From CAZCDS01 sp964497585 (lineage in GTDB: Bacteria; Desulfobacterota; Desulfomonilia; Desulfomonilales; Desulfomonilaceae), in the NCBI GenBank assembly GCA_964497585.1, contig CAZCDS010000012.1:1-64000 (forward strand): a stretch of DNA of 64,000 bases, written 5' to 3'. The position numbers and the translations under genes are program-made. The notes below the pieces were generated by a model. It was given only the letters and a program-made list of their open reading frames with translations, had not been told where the DNA came from and ran no database searches. Each line of letters starts with the position of its first letter. The stretch's first letter is position 1. Below are positions 53,472-62,673 of the stretch, one piece after another.

Positions 53472-54356
53472 TCAAGGAAGTGGCCCCAGCGATTCAGGGC
53501 GTGAGAACGCAGCTTCAATGGTCCAGCTCACATCAGGAGGATCAATGCCGAACGACCGCATGAGTCGCTCGTTGCTCAACGTCGTGTGCGTCGGCACGTC
53601 TTCCACGTGCAAGCCCGCCTGACATGCCTTGATGGGCTGAACAAGGTCGTCGGCCGCTCCCAACGCGCGCGCGCCGATACGTGCCGCCTCTGCGTAGGAG
53701 AGATCGCGGCCACCGGAAACCTGGAGAATGCCGGGTAAGCGCCGATCGGCGGCGAGGCGCAACACGGAGACGGCGCATGACAGGGGTATGGGCGCGAAGT
53801 ACATGTCGGAAAACGGATTGATGGTCTCGCCTTGTTTGAGGGCCGCCGTCCATCTGGAAAACAGGGGGTGTCGCGGCTCGAGGACCTTCGTCAATCGCAC
53901 AATTCCCACAGCGTCGCCGAGCAACCGGCTCAGCCTTTGTTCAGCCTCGGCGTTCTGTCGTCCATATTCCATGACCGGTGACACCTGCTCATCCGCCTGC
54001 CGATTCGGCCGTGTCCCGTCAAATACCGCACAGGTGGACAAGAAGATGGGAAAGGTCCCAGATCTGCTGAGGTTTTCAGCCAACGCGCACACGCCCTCCA
54101 CATTCACGCGTGAGCTATTCAAAGGGTCGAGCCGGCAGTCGGCGACCTTCGTCACGCCGGCGCATATGACAGCGACGTCGACAGGCCGAGAGGAGCGCCA
54201 TGCCGCGACATCTTCGGATAAGTCCAAATACAGACAATCGTCCGTTACCCGTTCAGGTCTCCTGGTGGTTCCGGTGACCTCTTCCCCTGCGGGCCGCAGA
54301 TGCGCGGCGAGAGCGCCACCGATGAGACTGTCCACACCTACAATCAGAGTGGCCAC
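53472..54356 (-). CDS. RmlD/SDR-like protein lacking the catalytic lysine
   Basis: 294 residues. Extended SDR fold: N-terminal LIVGVDSLIGGALAAHL (the second Gly of the motif is Ser), VAVICAGVTKVADCRLDP, VNVEGVCALAENLSRSG, FLSTCAVFDGTRP, and the C-terminal SGGRDLSYAEAARIGA as in dTDP-4-dehydrorhamnose reductases. Tyr131 of the YxxxK dyad is present but the Lys is Asn135 (YGRQNAEAEQ). It may have lost the redox function or be a binding protein. Between the dehydrogenase and B12-radical SAM genes. Confidence 0.85.
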   Translation of the reverse strand: MATLIVGVDSLIGGALAAHLRPAGEEVTGTTRRPERVTDDCLYLDLSEDVAAWRSSRPVDVAVICAGVTKVADCRLDPLNSSRVNVEGVCALAENLSRSGTFPIFLSTCAVFDGTRPNRQADEQVSPVMEYGRQNAEAEQRLSRLLGDAVGIVRLTKVLEPRHPLFSRWTAALKQGETINPFSDMYFAPIPLSCAVSVLRLAADRRLPGILQVSGGRDLSYAEAARIGARALGAADDLVQPIKACQAGLHVEDVPTHTTLSNERLMRSFGIDPPDVSWTIEAAFSRPESLGPLP

Positions 54357-54572
54357 AGGACCCTCCCGGCCTTCACAGACACAACCGTGGGGATGGGATG
54401 ATCATCCCCTATGCCCGCAAACGAGGCTCGAAACCACGGGCCGCTCCATACGGCGTGAGGTGTTCCGGGTGCCGCCGGCCGGCTTCCTTCTCCCGCGCGT
54501 GGAAGGCGCCCGGAACACTATCTCGCCGTACGTCCCGTCGACAGGGTGCGCCGCGACCGATAGGATACCCTG

Positions 54573-55598
54573 TCACCACATCTCAATCACGCACTTACCG
54601 GCTTCACCTTTTCGTACCACTTCGAGTGCATCATTTATCCGGTCCAGCTTGTACCTGTGTGTGATCTGCTCTTCCAATTTCAGTTTGCCAAGTCTGTAGA
54701 GTTGGATGCATCGCGGTATGTCCAAATCCGGGTCCGTATCTCCACCATGGGATCCTGTAAGGCGGCGCCCATAATTGAGTGCGGAAGTGTCTATCGTTAT
54801 GCGCTCTTCGTGATGGGGCACGCCAGCCAAGATGGCCTTGCCGGTATGGCTTGCAGAATGGTAGGCTAATTCCCTTACATTGGTGATTCCCGTAGTATCG
54901 ACGGTGACATCAAACCCTCTTCCCTGAGAAAGAGCCATAAGGACTTCCTGCGGATCGTCTCGGCTGGCGTTTATGGTATGAGTGGCCCCGAAGCGGCCAG
55001 CCCACTCCAGCTTGTCATCACGTAGATCGATTGCGACTATCGGATAAGCATTTATTAACGCAGCGCCTTGCAGCACATTGATCCCCAGTCCACCGACGCC
55101 GAAAACAGCGATCGATTGTCCCGGTATCAACCCCGCGTCGTTGGAAACGATTCCAAGACCGGTAGTCACCGCGCAGCCCAACAGCGCGGCGACATCGAGA
55201 CGGATGTCAGTCGGAATCGGTGTGACCCTATTCTCGGAAGCAATCGTATACTCGCTGAAAGTCGTGACCCTCCCGGCGTTGATCGGAGAACCTTTACAGC
55301 TAAATTGGGGGGTCTCAGCCTCGATACCGGCCCCTTTCATCCAGTGCAGCACAACATGGTCTCCGTACTTGACCTTGCGCACGCCAGGACCGGCATCCAC
55401 CACGACCCCGGCACCCTCGTGTCCAAGCAAGTGAGGCAGGTACGGGTCGGGCCGGCGTCCGCTCACCTCGTCCAGTTGCTTGCCGCAGATGCCACTGAAA
55501 TGAATTTTCACGAGCACCTGTCCCACATCCAATTCCGGTATGTCCACTGGAGCCACCACCAGCGGGCTCTGCAACGCAACCAACATGGCAGCCTTCAC
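54573..55598 (-). CDS. Medium-chain zinc-type alcohol dehydrogenase
   Basis: 341 residues. Catalytic zinc ligand region SGICGKQLDEV and LLGHEGAGVVVDAGPGVRKVKYGDHV, coenzyme loop VFGVGGLGINVLQGA, and AGVPHHEERITID. The four-cysteine structural zinc lobe (normally after the GDHV block) is absent and replaced by WMKGAGIEAETPQF. It likely interconverts an alcohol or hydroxyl-sugar with its carbonyl using NAD(P). Placed just after the E1 alpha/beta pair, whose product could be its substrate. Confidence 0.9.
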   Translation of the reverse strand: MKAAMLVALQSPLVVAPVDIPELDVGQVLVKIHFSGICGKQLDEVSGRRPDPYLPHLLGHEGAGVVVDAGPGVRKVKYGDHVVLHWMKGAGIEAETPQFSCKGSPINAGRVTTFSEYTIASENRVTPIPTDIRLDVAALLGCAVTTGLGIVSNDAGLIPGQSIAVFGVGGLGINVLQGAALINAYPIVAIDLRDDKLEWAGRFGATHTINASRDDPQEVLMALSQGRGFDVTVDTTGITNVRELAYHSASHTGKAILAGVPHHEERITIDTSALNYGRRLTGSHGGDTDPDLDIPRCIQLYRLGKLKLEEQITHRYKLDRINDALEVVRKGEAGKCVIEMW

Positions 55599-55792
55599 CT
55601 TTACCTCCCCAGTTTCTCTGCCAGATAATTACGGGCGATCTTCTTTGTCTCTTCTTTCCTTCAACGAAAAAAGCCAACCCTGCCCCGACCGGCATCTGAC
55701 GAGCGATCTAACTCAAGCCCCGGTATTGTAATGTAAAGCGCCGTCCGGCCATTTCTCGTGCACGTCCGTATGCGGTGGGGACCACAGACGTG

Positions 55793-56836
55793 TCACGGGG
55801 CTTTGATCAGGGCTTTGGCCGCGTGTGCGATGTCGTCTGCCATCGGGTAGTATGCGTCCTCCAAGGAAGGGCTACAGGGTGTTGGCGCGTCCGGAAAACA
55901 GACTCTCCGGATTGGGGCTCTCAACACTTCCGGGGCCGCTTCGCAAATGCGGCACGCAATTTCCGCCCCTACGCTGCCGCTGCGGCATGCCACATCGGCG
56001 ATGATCAGGCGGCCGGTCTTCCTGACCGACTGGAGGACCAGTCCTTCGTCCATTGGTTTCAACGTCCGCAACTCGACGACTTCAAGGTCGATGTCCTCCT
56101 TTTCGAGTTCAACGGCGGCCTTGATAGATTCAAAGACCATCAGGGACATCGCCACCACGGTCACATCCTTTCCTGACCTTCGCACGATACCTTTACCTAT
56201 GGGTACATGATAGACCGTTTCAGGAACGTATCCCACTGCGTCGAAGGTCCAGCGGTGCTCGGCAAAGATCACCGGGTTCCCGTCGTTGAGCGCTGAGAAG
56301 AACAGTCCTTTGGCGTCATAGGGAGTGCTCGGCATGACTACCTTGAGGCCAGGGATGTGTACGAAAAGCGAATGGAGCGCCTGGGAGTGTTGCGCGGCCG
56401 ACCCCCAGCCCCTTCCGATGATCGTCCGCACAACCAGAGGCACATTCACCTTCCCACCGGTCATGTAATACCATTTGGCCGCGTGATTGATCAGTTGATC
56501 CATGCACATGGGGAGGAAGTCGTTCCGCATGTGGATGAAGACCGGTCTCAACCCCGCCATTGCCGCGCCGATCGCGACTCCGGTAAGGCCGTTCTCGGCG
56601 ATGGGAATGTCCATGACGCGCTCACCGCCGAACCGCTCGGCCAGTCCCAACGTGGTACCGAAGATGCCGCCGGGGTCATCTACACCTTCTCCGATGAGTA
56701 TGACGCGTCTATCCATTTCCAGCGCCTGGCTTTGCGCCTCGAGAATGGCTTCACGGTAGGTGATACCTCGCAAACCCTCTTTCTTGAGGGTGCGTTCCAT
56801 ATCTTCTTTGTCCAGGTAGACCTTGGTCCACGGCAT
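55793..56836 (-). CDS. Thiamine-dependent 2-oxoacid dehydrogenase E1, beta subunit
   Basis: 347 residues from the ATG at 56836, two nt after the alpha stop and with GAGGG upstream. The transketolase-type pyrimidine-binding domain (about 20-195: GEGVDDPGGIFGTTLGLAERFG, DIPIAENGLTGVAIGAAMAGLRPV, RTIIGRGWGSAAQHSQALHSLFVHIPGLKVV) and a transketolase C-terminal domain (about 210-335) match PDH/acetoin/branched-chain E1 beta. It supplies the Glu that activates ThDP (IAENG). No E2 or E3 gene is nearby. Confidence 0.92.
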   Translation of the reverse strand: MPWTKVYLDKEDMERTLKKEGLRGITYREAILEAQSQALEMDRRVILIGEGVDDPGGIFGTTLGLAERFGGERVMDIPIAENGLTGVAIGAAMAGLRPVFIHMRNDFLPMCMDQLINHAAKWYYMTGGKVNVPLVVRTIIGRGWGSAAQHSQALHSLFVHIPGLKVVMPSTPYDAKGLFFSALNDGNPVIFAEHRWTFDAVGYVPETVYHVPIGKGIVRRSGKDVTVVAMSLMVFESIKAAVELEKEDIDLEVVELRTLKPMDEGLVLQSVRKTGRLIIADVACRSGSVGAEIACRICEAAPEVLRAPIRRVCFPDAPTPCSPSLEDAYYPMADDIAHAAKALIKAP

Positions 56837-56838
56837 GG

Positions 56839-57861
56839 TCAAGCGCCCTCGTAATAGACGTGTTTCAGAACCTCGTCAGCGCCTGGAAGCGGGCTGTTTC
56901 TCCCAAATCTCAGAGCGTTGTCCAGTTCTTCGTCTATATCCCTGTGAATGGTTGCCAGCACGTCTTCCGCCAGCACCTCCGCCTCAAGCAACTGGGCTGC
57001 GAAAGCGTCAACCGGGCAGTTCGCCATCCATTGATCCAACTCTTCTCTGGGCCTGCATCCCTTCTCGTAGTCACAATCCGGCCCCACATGGCCGCGCCAT
57101 CTGTAGGTCCGGCATTCCAGAAGGGTGGGGCCGTCTCCGGACCGAGCCCTCTCTATGGCCTCTCGCGCTGCGCAATAGACTTCAAGAACCTCGGCCCCGT
57201 TCACCTGGGCGCTGGGTAAGCCGTGGGCCTGGGCGTGTCTGGCAAGATTATCATCCGGCTGTCTGGCGGAAAGGGGAGAATTGACCGCGTAGAAGTTGTT
57301 TTCGCAAACGAACACCACGGGGAGCTTCTTGAGAGTGGCAAAATTGAGGCTCTCATGGAACACGCCCTGGTCGGTGGCCCCATCCCCGAAGAAGACGGCT
57401 GATATTCGGGTACTTCCCTGCATCTTGGCCGCCAGAGCCGCTCCGACTCCTAGGGGGATTACTCCGCCCACGATCGCTGTTGTCCCTAGTATGCCGAGTT
57501 CGGGGGCCACAGGGTGCATGGAACCGCCCTTGCCGCGTGAACAGCCGTCCGTGCGGCCGTAGAATTCAGCGTACAATACCTTGGGGGCCATCCCCTTTGC
57601 CAGACAATGTCCGTGACCGCGATGAGTTGTGAACAGGTAGTCTTCCCTGCGCAGATTGACGCACACTCCGGCGGCTATCGCCTCCTGTCCGACACACAGG
57701 TGTACTGGCGTTTTCATATCCTGGAGGCCATAGACCTCTATGATCTTTTCCTCGAACCGCCGTATCTTGGCCATCACGGCGTACAATTTTGTCAGCGTGT
57801 CGGCAGGAAGCGACGCCATTTGGCTTCGTTGGCGGTTATTTGCGGTAGAATGACTGGACAT
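56839..57861 (-). CDS. Thiamine-dependent 2-oxoacid dehydrogenase E1, alpha subunit
   Basis: 340 residues. ThDP/Mg motif GDGATDQG (159-166) through ENN (187-189), RGHGHCLAKG, YGRTDGCSRGKGGSMH, and the C-terminal TYRWRGHVGPDCDY, as in pyruvate and acetoin dehydrogenase E1 alpha. Overlaps the upstream aminotransferase gene by 26 bp and nearly abuts the beta gene. With no lipoyl E2 it may transfer the activated aldehyde to a sugar-ketone acceptor rather than to lipoate, as proposed for branched-sugar pathways (inference). Confidence 0.92.
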   Translation of the reverse strand: MSSHSTANNRQRSQMASLPADTLTKLYAVMAKIRRFEEKIIEVYGLQDMKTPVHLCVGQEAIAAGVCVNLRREDYLFTTHRGHGHCLAKGMAPKVLYAEFYGRTDGCSRGKGGSMHPVAPELGILGTTAIVGGVIPLGVGAALAAKMQGSTRISAVFFGDGATDQGVFHESLNFATLKKLPVVFVCENNFYAVNSPLSARQPDDNLARHAQAHGLPSAQVNGAEVLEVYCAAREAIERARSGDGPTLLECRTYRWRGHVGPDCDYEKGCRPREELDQWMANCPVDAFAAQLLEAEVLAEDVLATIHRDIDEELDNALRFGRNSPLPGADEVLKHVYYEGA

Positions 57862-58942
57862 GGTCGATCACGTATTCGATTTCCTCTTTCGTGAGATGTT
57901 GGTGCACGGGCAACGTGATGATCGTTTCGCAATGTCGCTCGCAGACGGGAAAGTCACCTTTGCTGTACCCGAGGTATTCCGCGGCCTTCTGCAGGTGCAT
58001 GGGAATGGGATAGTGGACCTTTGCGTCGATTCCCTTGTCGATCAGATGTGCCAATAGTCTGTCTCGGTCTCTCACCTGCATGACGTAGGTGTGGAAGACC
58101 TGCTTCACTTCGGGACGCCGCGGCGGGACGGTTATGAATTCGGCCAGATCGCTGAATGCCTCGTCGAAACGCCGGGCGTTTGCGATCCGCATGTCCGTTA
58201 TGGCGTGGACCTCGTCCATAAGGCGATTGGCCACAGCAGCCTGGACCGTGTCGAGCCGGCAATTGTGCCCGAAGAATTCAACCTCGTCGCGACCCTTGAG
58301 TCCATGGTTTCTAAACAACCTGAGCCGCGCGTCAAGTTCGGCAGACCGGGTAACGATAACGCCGCCGTCGCCCCAGATGTTCAGATTCTTCAAAGGGTGC
58401 AGGCTGAAACCCGCGGTCTCACCCCAGGAGCCCACGGATTTCCCATCTATGGAAGCCAATATCGCCTGCGCCGCGTCCTCGACAACGACAAGGTTGTTCC
58501 TGCGTGCGATTTCCATGATTGTAGGCATATGGGCTGGGCAGCCGGTCAGGTGCACGGGCATGATCGCCCTGGTCTTCGGCGTGATCGCACGCTCGATCTT
58601 ATCGACGTCGATGGTGTATTCCTCATTGTTGTCGACGAAGACCGGCCTGGCCCCGGTCATGGCAATCGCGCCCACCGTGGCCACGAAGGTGTTGGGCGAA
58701 GTGATCACTTCGTCGCCGGGCCCGATCCCGAGAATCTTGAGAGACAAGATCAGAGCGTCCGTCCCGGAACTCACGCCCACGGCATGGGGGAGTCCCAACA
58801 GTTCGGCGAACCGCGTTTCGAACTCTTCCACCGCGGAACCGAGTGTGAAATCACCTTCTTCCGCGACCTGCCGGATATCGTTGACGTACGCTTGAACGTC
58901 CGCGAATTGTCGATCGAGATAGGAGTATTTGACCCGCATCAT
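57836..58942 (-). CDS. DegT/DnrJ/EryC1-family aminotransferase, copy 2
   Basis: 368 residues from the ATG at 58942, which overlaps the upstream aminotransferase stop (ATGA) and follows AAGGGGAA. PLP-binding Lys185 in FSLHPLKNLNIWGDGG, EDAAQAILA for the Asp/Gln pair, VSSGTDALILSLKILGIGPGDEVI, and C-terminal HYPIPMHLQ. These enzymes transaminate keto-sugar nucleotides. It is a close tandem paralog of the next gene upstream; the pair may act on different carbons of one sugar. Confidence 0.93.
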   Translation of the reverse strand: MMRVKYSYLDRQFADVQAYVNDIRQVAEEGDFTLGSAVEEFETRFAELLGLPHAVGVSSGTDALILSLKILGIGPGDEVITSPNTFVATVGAIAMTGARPVFVDNNEEYTIDVDKIERAITPKTRAIMPVHLTGCPAHMPTIMEIARRNNLVVVEDAAQAILASIDGKSVGSWGETAGFSLHPLKNLNIWGDGGVIVTRSAELDARLRLFRNHGLKGRDEVEFFGHNCRLDTVQAAVANRLMDEVHAITDMRIANARRFDEAFSDLAEFITVPPRRPEVKQVFHTYVMQVRDRDRLLAHLIDKGIDAKVHYPIPMHLQKAAEYLGYSKGDFPVCERHCETIITLPVHQHLTKEEIEYVIDHVQSFYRK

Positions 58943-60063
58943 TTCCCCTTTGCGAGATAGAAATCGTGGATGCATTCCACGACATATTCCAGTTGACCAG
59001 GCGCAAGCTCGGGATAGACGGGCAAGCTGAGAATCCGGGCGGCCTGAGCCTCGGCTGCCGGAAAAGAGCCGGGCCCCCAACCGAGCCCTTCAGCCGCTGG
59101 CTGCAGGTGCAAAGGAATCGGATAGTGTACTGCAGTACCGACTCCTCTTTGTGCGAGGTATTCCCTGAGGTCGTCCCGGCGATCCGCTTGTATGACGAAG
59201 GTATGGTACACGGCCCTTTCTCGACCCTTGTCCACCGGCGGAGACACCTGTTCAAGGTCGGAGAGGTGTTCCTGATAGAATCGCGCGTTTTCCCGACGTT
59301 TTTCCGTCCATTGATCGAGGTATTTGAGTTTGACCTGGAGAATCGCGGCCTGTAGGGTATCGAGACGGGAATTGGATGTCCACAGAACACATTCGTCGCG
59401 ATTGCGCAGCCCGAGATTCCTCAGGAGCTTCAGTTCTTCGCAGAGGTCATCGTCGTCCGTCGTGATCATGCCGCCGTCGCCGCACGCGCTGAGGGTCTTG
59501 AGCGGATGGAGGCTGAAACACCCGATGGTCCCGAAAGATCCGACGGACCGCCCGTCGTACCGGGCGCACACAGCCTGAGCGCAATCCTCGATAACGTGAA
59601 GGCCTCGGGCCTGGGCGATCCCCAAGATCGCCTCCATATCCGCGGGGCGTCCAGTCAGATGGACCACCAGTATGGCGCGGGTACGCGGGGTGATCGCTTC
59701 GTCGATCTTCCCGGGGTCGATGTTGTAGTCGTCTCCAACATCCACGAAGACCGGCCGAGCGCCGACCAGTGTAATGCAGCTCGTGCAGGAGACAAACGCG
59801 TTCGGAGTGGTAATCACCTCGTCACCCGGTCCTATGCCGAGCGCCCTGAGCGAAAGGATGAGGGCATCGGTTCCGGAGTTCACCCCAACCGAGTGCCGGA
59901 CCCGGCAGAGTTCGGCAAAGTCGCGTTCGAAGTCTGCCACTTCACCGCCAAGGATAAACTTGCCGTGATCAATAACCCGGCCGAGGGCTTCGAGGAGTTC
60001 GTCCTTTATGGATGCGTGCTGGGCGGCTATGTTGACGTACGGTACGTTCACGGTGTCGCTCAC
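58939..60063 (-). CDS. DegT/DnrJ/EryC1-family aminotransferase, copy 1
   Basis: 374 residues from a GTG at 60063 that overlaps the epimerase stop (GTGA). PLP Lys189 in FSLHPLKTLSACGDGG, EDCAQAVCARYDG, VNSGTDALILSLRALGIGPGDEVIT, and HYPIPLHLQPA. Unusual Cys residues near the active site (SCTSCITLV) where the paralog has VATVGAIAM. Sugar-nucleotide aminotransferase. Confidence 0.93.
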   Translation of the reverse strand: MSDTVNVPYVNIAAQHASIKDELLEALGRVIDHGKFILGGEVADFERDFAELCRVRHSVGVNSGTDALILSLRALGIGPGDEVITTPNAFVSCTSCITLVGARPVFVDVGDDYNIDPGKIDEAITPRTRAILVVHLTGRPADMEAILGIAQARGLHVIEDCAQAVCARYDGRSVGSFGTIGCFSLHPLKTLSACGDGGMITTDDDDLCEELKLLRNLGLRNRDECVLWTSNSRLDTLQAAILQVKLKYLDQWTEKRRENARFYQEHLSDLEQVSPPVDKGRERAVYHTFVIQADRRDDLREYLAQRGVGTAVHYPIPLHLQPAAEGLGWGPGSFPAAEAQAARILSLPVYPELAPGQLEYVVECIHDFYLAKGK

Positions 60064-61058
60064 TCGAGCCTCAGCTCCTGCATTCTCTTGATGTTGAAAT
60101 AGCGGGAGTCGGACATGGAATCGGGTATCCGCCCTTCTTTGAACGCGCACAGCAGGTCCCGGACCGCGTCTTCGATGGTCCGCTGCGGGACAAATCCCAG
60201 TTCGCTTTTGATCTTCTCCGCTGAAATGTGATAGGAGCGATTATCATCCGTGGGCGTCGTCACGATGTCCACGTCCGGCCCCACGATGTTCCGCACTATT
60301 TGTGCGATTTCCGAGATCTGATGGTTCTCGTACCCCACGTTGAAAATCTTCCCGTCAATCTGCTCGTCCTGCCACTCGAGGGCACGGACGTAGAGGTCGG
60401 TCATATCCTCAATGTGGATGTTCGGCCGCTTCTGTGTTCCTCCGAATACCATGATTTGTTTATTATTTACCGCGTGATTGGTCAGAATATTCACCGTCAG
60501 ATCCAGCCTCAGGCGAGGGGAGTATCCGCAGACCGTGGCCGGTCGAATCACCAACCTGACAAAACCATCTCCCCGGGCTTTGAGCAATTCGTCTTCGCAC
60601 ATGGCCTTGAACTTGGAATAGTCGGTAAGCGGTTCCAGCGGCAGGTCTTCGGTGACGTTCTGTTGCTCTTTGATTCCGTAAACACTTGAAGAAGAAGCGT
60701 AAATGAAACGGCGGACACCATTCTGCTTGGACACGGCGACCAAGTCAAGAAAGGCGTCGTAGTTGATCGACTTGCCCAGTTCGGGATTCAGCTCGAAACT
60801 CGGATCATTCGATATGCAAGCAAGGTGGATCAAAGCGTCCGTGCCAGGTATCTCTTTATCCAGCAAATCCCGGTTCCTGATATCGCCTTTGATCTCCGTA
60901 AGGTTCTCATTGCCCCTGACCGATTCCAGCACATCCTCCCCGTACAGGTAAAGATCAATGACTTTGACATGATAGCCGTTCCCGATCAGTTTGGGCACAA
61001 GAACCGCGCCGACATAGCCCGCTCCTCCTGTGACAAGCACTGTTTCAAACTTCTTCAT
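60060..61058 (-). CDS. NAD-dependent sugar-nucleotide epimerase
   Basis: 332 residues. Extended SDR: VTGGAGYVGAVLVPKLI, D of VIDLYLYG, LIHLACISNDPSFELNP, ASSSSVYG, then TDYSKFKAMCE (Tyr-x3-Lys), RPATVCGYSPRLRLDLTVN, and RPNIHIEDMTDLYVRA. Probably epimerises or dehydrates the nucleotide sugar made by the neighbouring kinase/nucleotidyltransferase. Coupled to the first aminotransferase by a 4-bp overlap. Confidence 0.92.
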   Translation of the reverse strand: MKKFETVLVTGGAGYVGAVLVPKLIGNGYHVKVIDLYLYGEDVLESVRGNENLTEIKGDIRNRDLLDKEIPGTDALIHLACISNDPSFELNPELGKSINYDAFLDLVAVSKQNGVRRFIYASSSSVYGIKEQQNVTEDLPLEPLTDYSKFKAMCEDELLKARGDGFVRLVIRPATVCGYSPRLRLDLTVNILTNHAVNNKQIMVFGGTQKRPNIHIEDMTDLYVRALEWQDEQIDGKIFNVGYENHQISEIAQIVRNIVGPDVDIVTTPTDDNRSYHISAEKIKSELGFVPQRTIEDAVRDLLCAFKEGRIPDSMSDSRYFNIKRMQELRLE

Positions 61059-61115
61059 GGGTATTTTCTTCTTCTCCTGTTCCCGTCCGGTCTCCTATCG
61101 ACGGCTGATCAGCGT

Positions 61116-62645
61116 CTATTTGAGCATCGATTCGATGTGCTTGCACAGAGGCACACGTTTAATGCAGGTGCGGTTCCCCACCACGCCCACCGCCTGCGAG
61201 CCAACCGCGCAGGCGATAAAGCCCGCCACCTCGGCGGGCGCGTCCTGGGCTACAACCAGCGCCGTCACCGCGAAGAGCGCGTCGCCGGCCCCGATCCGGT
61301 CGACAACATGGGTGGTGAAGGCCGGGACTCTCATAATTCCGTCCTCCCTGCTGTAGCACACGCAGCCCTCTTGACCGCGGGTGATTACCATTTGTCTGAG
61401 CGAAAGCTTCTCCGCGACCTCCGTCATTACTTCTTCGAGATCTCTCGTCCGGCTCCTCACTTCGAGTTGAAGCTCCCTTTGGGAGACGCTGACGAAATCA
61501 GCTCGGCGGTACTTCGACACCGTGTTGAAACCGTGATTGTGGGCGTTGGCCTGGGTGTTCACGGCAAGAAAGCGGGCCTTGTCGCAGAGGAGTTCGGTCG
61601 CTTCCGGTCCGATCATTCCATGCCCGTAATCGGTCACGATGACCACGTCGTACTCGGGGAGAACCTCTGAGAGCTTGTCGCAGAGGGCGCGGTCCTGGGT
61701 AGGCGTATGCTCCCCGTGGCCCATGACGTAGATCTCAAAGAGTTTCTGAAACGGATAACTCTCCACGAGCCGCCGCTTGACGATCGTCGGCGAATCGTCG
61801 AGATAGAGGAACATCCTGTCGACTTTCGGGTCCAGATGCTCGCGAATGAAATCCTCCTGAGAGTCCTCGCTCCCCAGGAACGTGAGCACGCCGAGATTGT
61901 CGGAGAAGGAAGCTGCATGATTCGCCGCGGCCAGCACGCCCCCAGCAGACTTTTCCTCGGACAGGAACCGCGCTGCAATAATGGGCTCCTTGCCCGACTT
62001 ACCAATGGTCTCACAGTAATGGTACTCATCGATGATGGCTTCCCCCACGAGGAGGACTCTGAGCGAACGCGCCTCTTTGAGGTAGCGCACAACCTGTTCC
62101 GATGAGAACTTCCGTCTGAATTCCGCCAGGTATTTGGCCGCCTCGGGCGGGAAGGACGGCATGTATTTGTTGATGAGATTGGATGAGCTGTAGACGATGT
62201 CATTGGTGAACACGATCTGGCCGCCGACCGATCTGACGGCCTCTTCCTCGTCCACGATCTTGCCTGTGAGGTCGTTCCGAGCGTCGCTGTATTCGTCTCC
62301 CTTGGCGTAGAAATGGGGCTTGAGCAGCTTGATGGTCTCGACCGCGGTCGGCCATTGGTTGAGGGCTACATAGTCGACGCAATCCAATGCGGCGATGGCC
62401 TCAGCCCTGAGTTCTTCACGAAAGGCCGGGCGATGGGGCCCTTTGTTGACGTATCGGTCAGGTGTGAGGGTTACGACCAACAGGTCCCCCATTTCCTTTG
62501 CCTGCCTGAAGTGTCGGATGTGACCTATGTGAAGCAAATCGAACACACCGTGGCAGTGTACGGTCTTACTGCCGTCCTCCCTGTGCAGCTTCGCGAGGAT
62601 TTCCGCCAGTTCCTCCAGCTTCTTGATTTTCTCGTTGTTTCCCAT
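61116..62645 (-). CDS. HldE-like bifunctional nucleotidyltransferase-kinase, domains swapped
   Basis: 509 residues from the ATG at 62645 (GGAGA eight nt upstream). Residues about 28-165 are a cytidylyltransferase-like domain (GVFDLLHIGHIRHF with HIGH at 39-42, YAKGDEY). Residues about 190-500 are a PfkB/ribokinase domain (VGEAIIDEYHYC, AGGVLAAANHAA, NTQANAHNHGFNT, and GAGDALF with catalytic D455). E. coli HldE has the same two domains in the opposite order. It should phosphorylate C1 of a heptose- or hexose-phosphate and activate it as an ADP- or CDP-sugar. Confidence 0.92.
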   Translation of the reverse strand: MGNNEKIKKLEELAEILAKLHREDGSKTVHCHGVFDLLHIGHIRHFRQAKEMGDLLVVTLTPDRYVNKGPHRPAFREELRAEAIAALDCVDYVALNQWPTAVETIKLLKPHFYAKGDEYSDARNDLTGKIVDEEEAVRSVGGQIVFTNDIVYSSSNLINKYMPSFPPEAAKYLAEFRRKFSSEQVVRYLKEARSLRVLLVGEAIIDEYHYCETIGKSGKEPIIAARFLSEEKSAGGVLAAANHAASFSDNLGVLTFLGSEDSQEDFIREHLDPKVDRMFLYLDDSPTIVKRRLVESYPFQKLFEIYVMGHGEHTPTQDRALCDKLSEVLPEYDVVIVTDYGHGMIGPEATELLCDKARFLAVNTQANAHNHGFNTVSKYRRADFVSVSQRELQLEVRSRTRDLEEVMTEVAEKLSLRQMVITRGQEGCVCYSREDGIMRVPAFTTHVVDRIGAGDALFAVTALVVAQDAPAEVAGFIACAVGSQAVGVVGNRTCIKRVPLCKHIESMLK

Positions 62646-62673
62646 AGCCATTCTCCACAAATCCTGGAGGATC

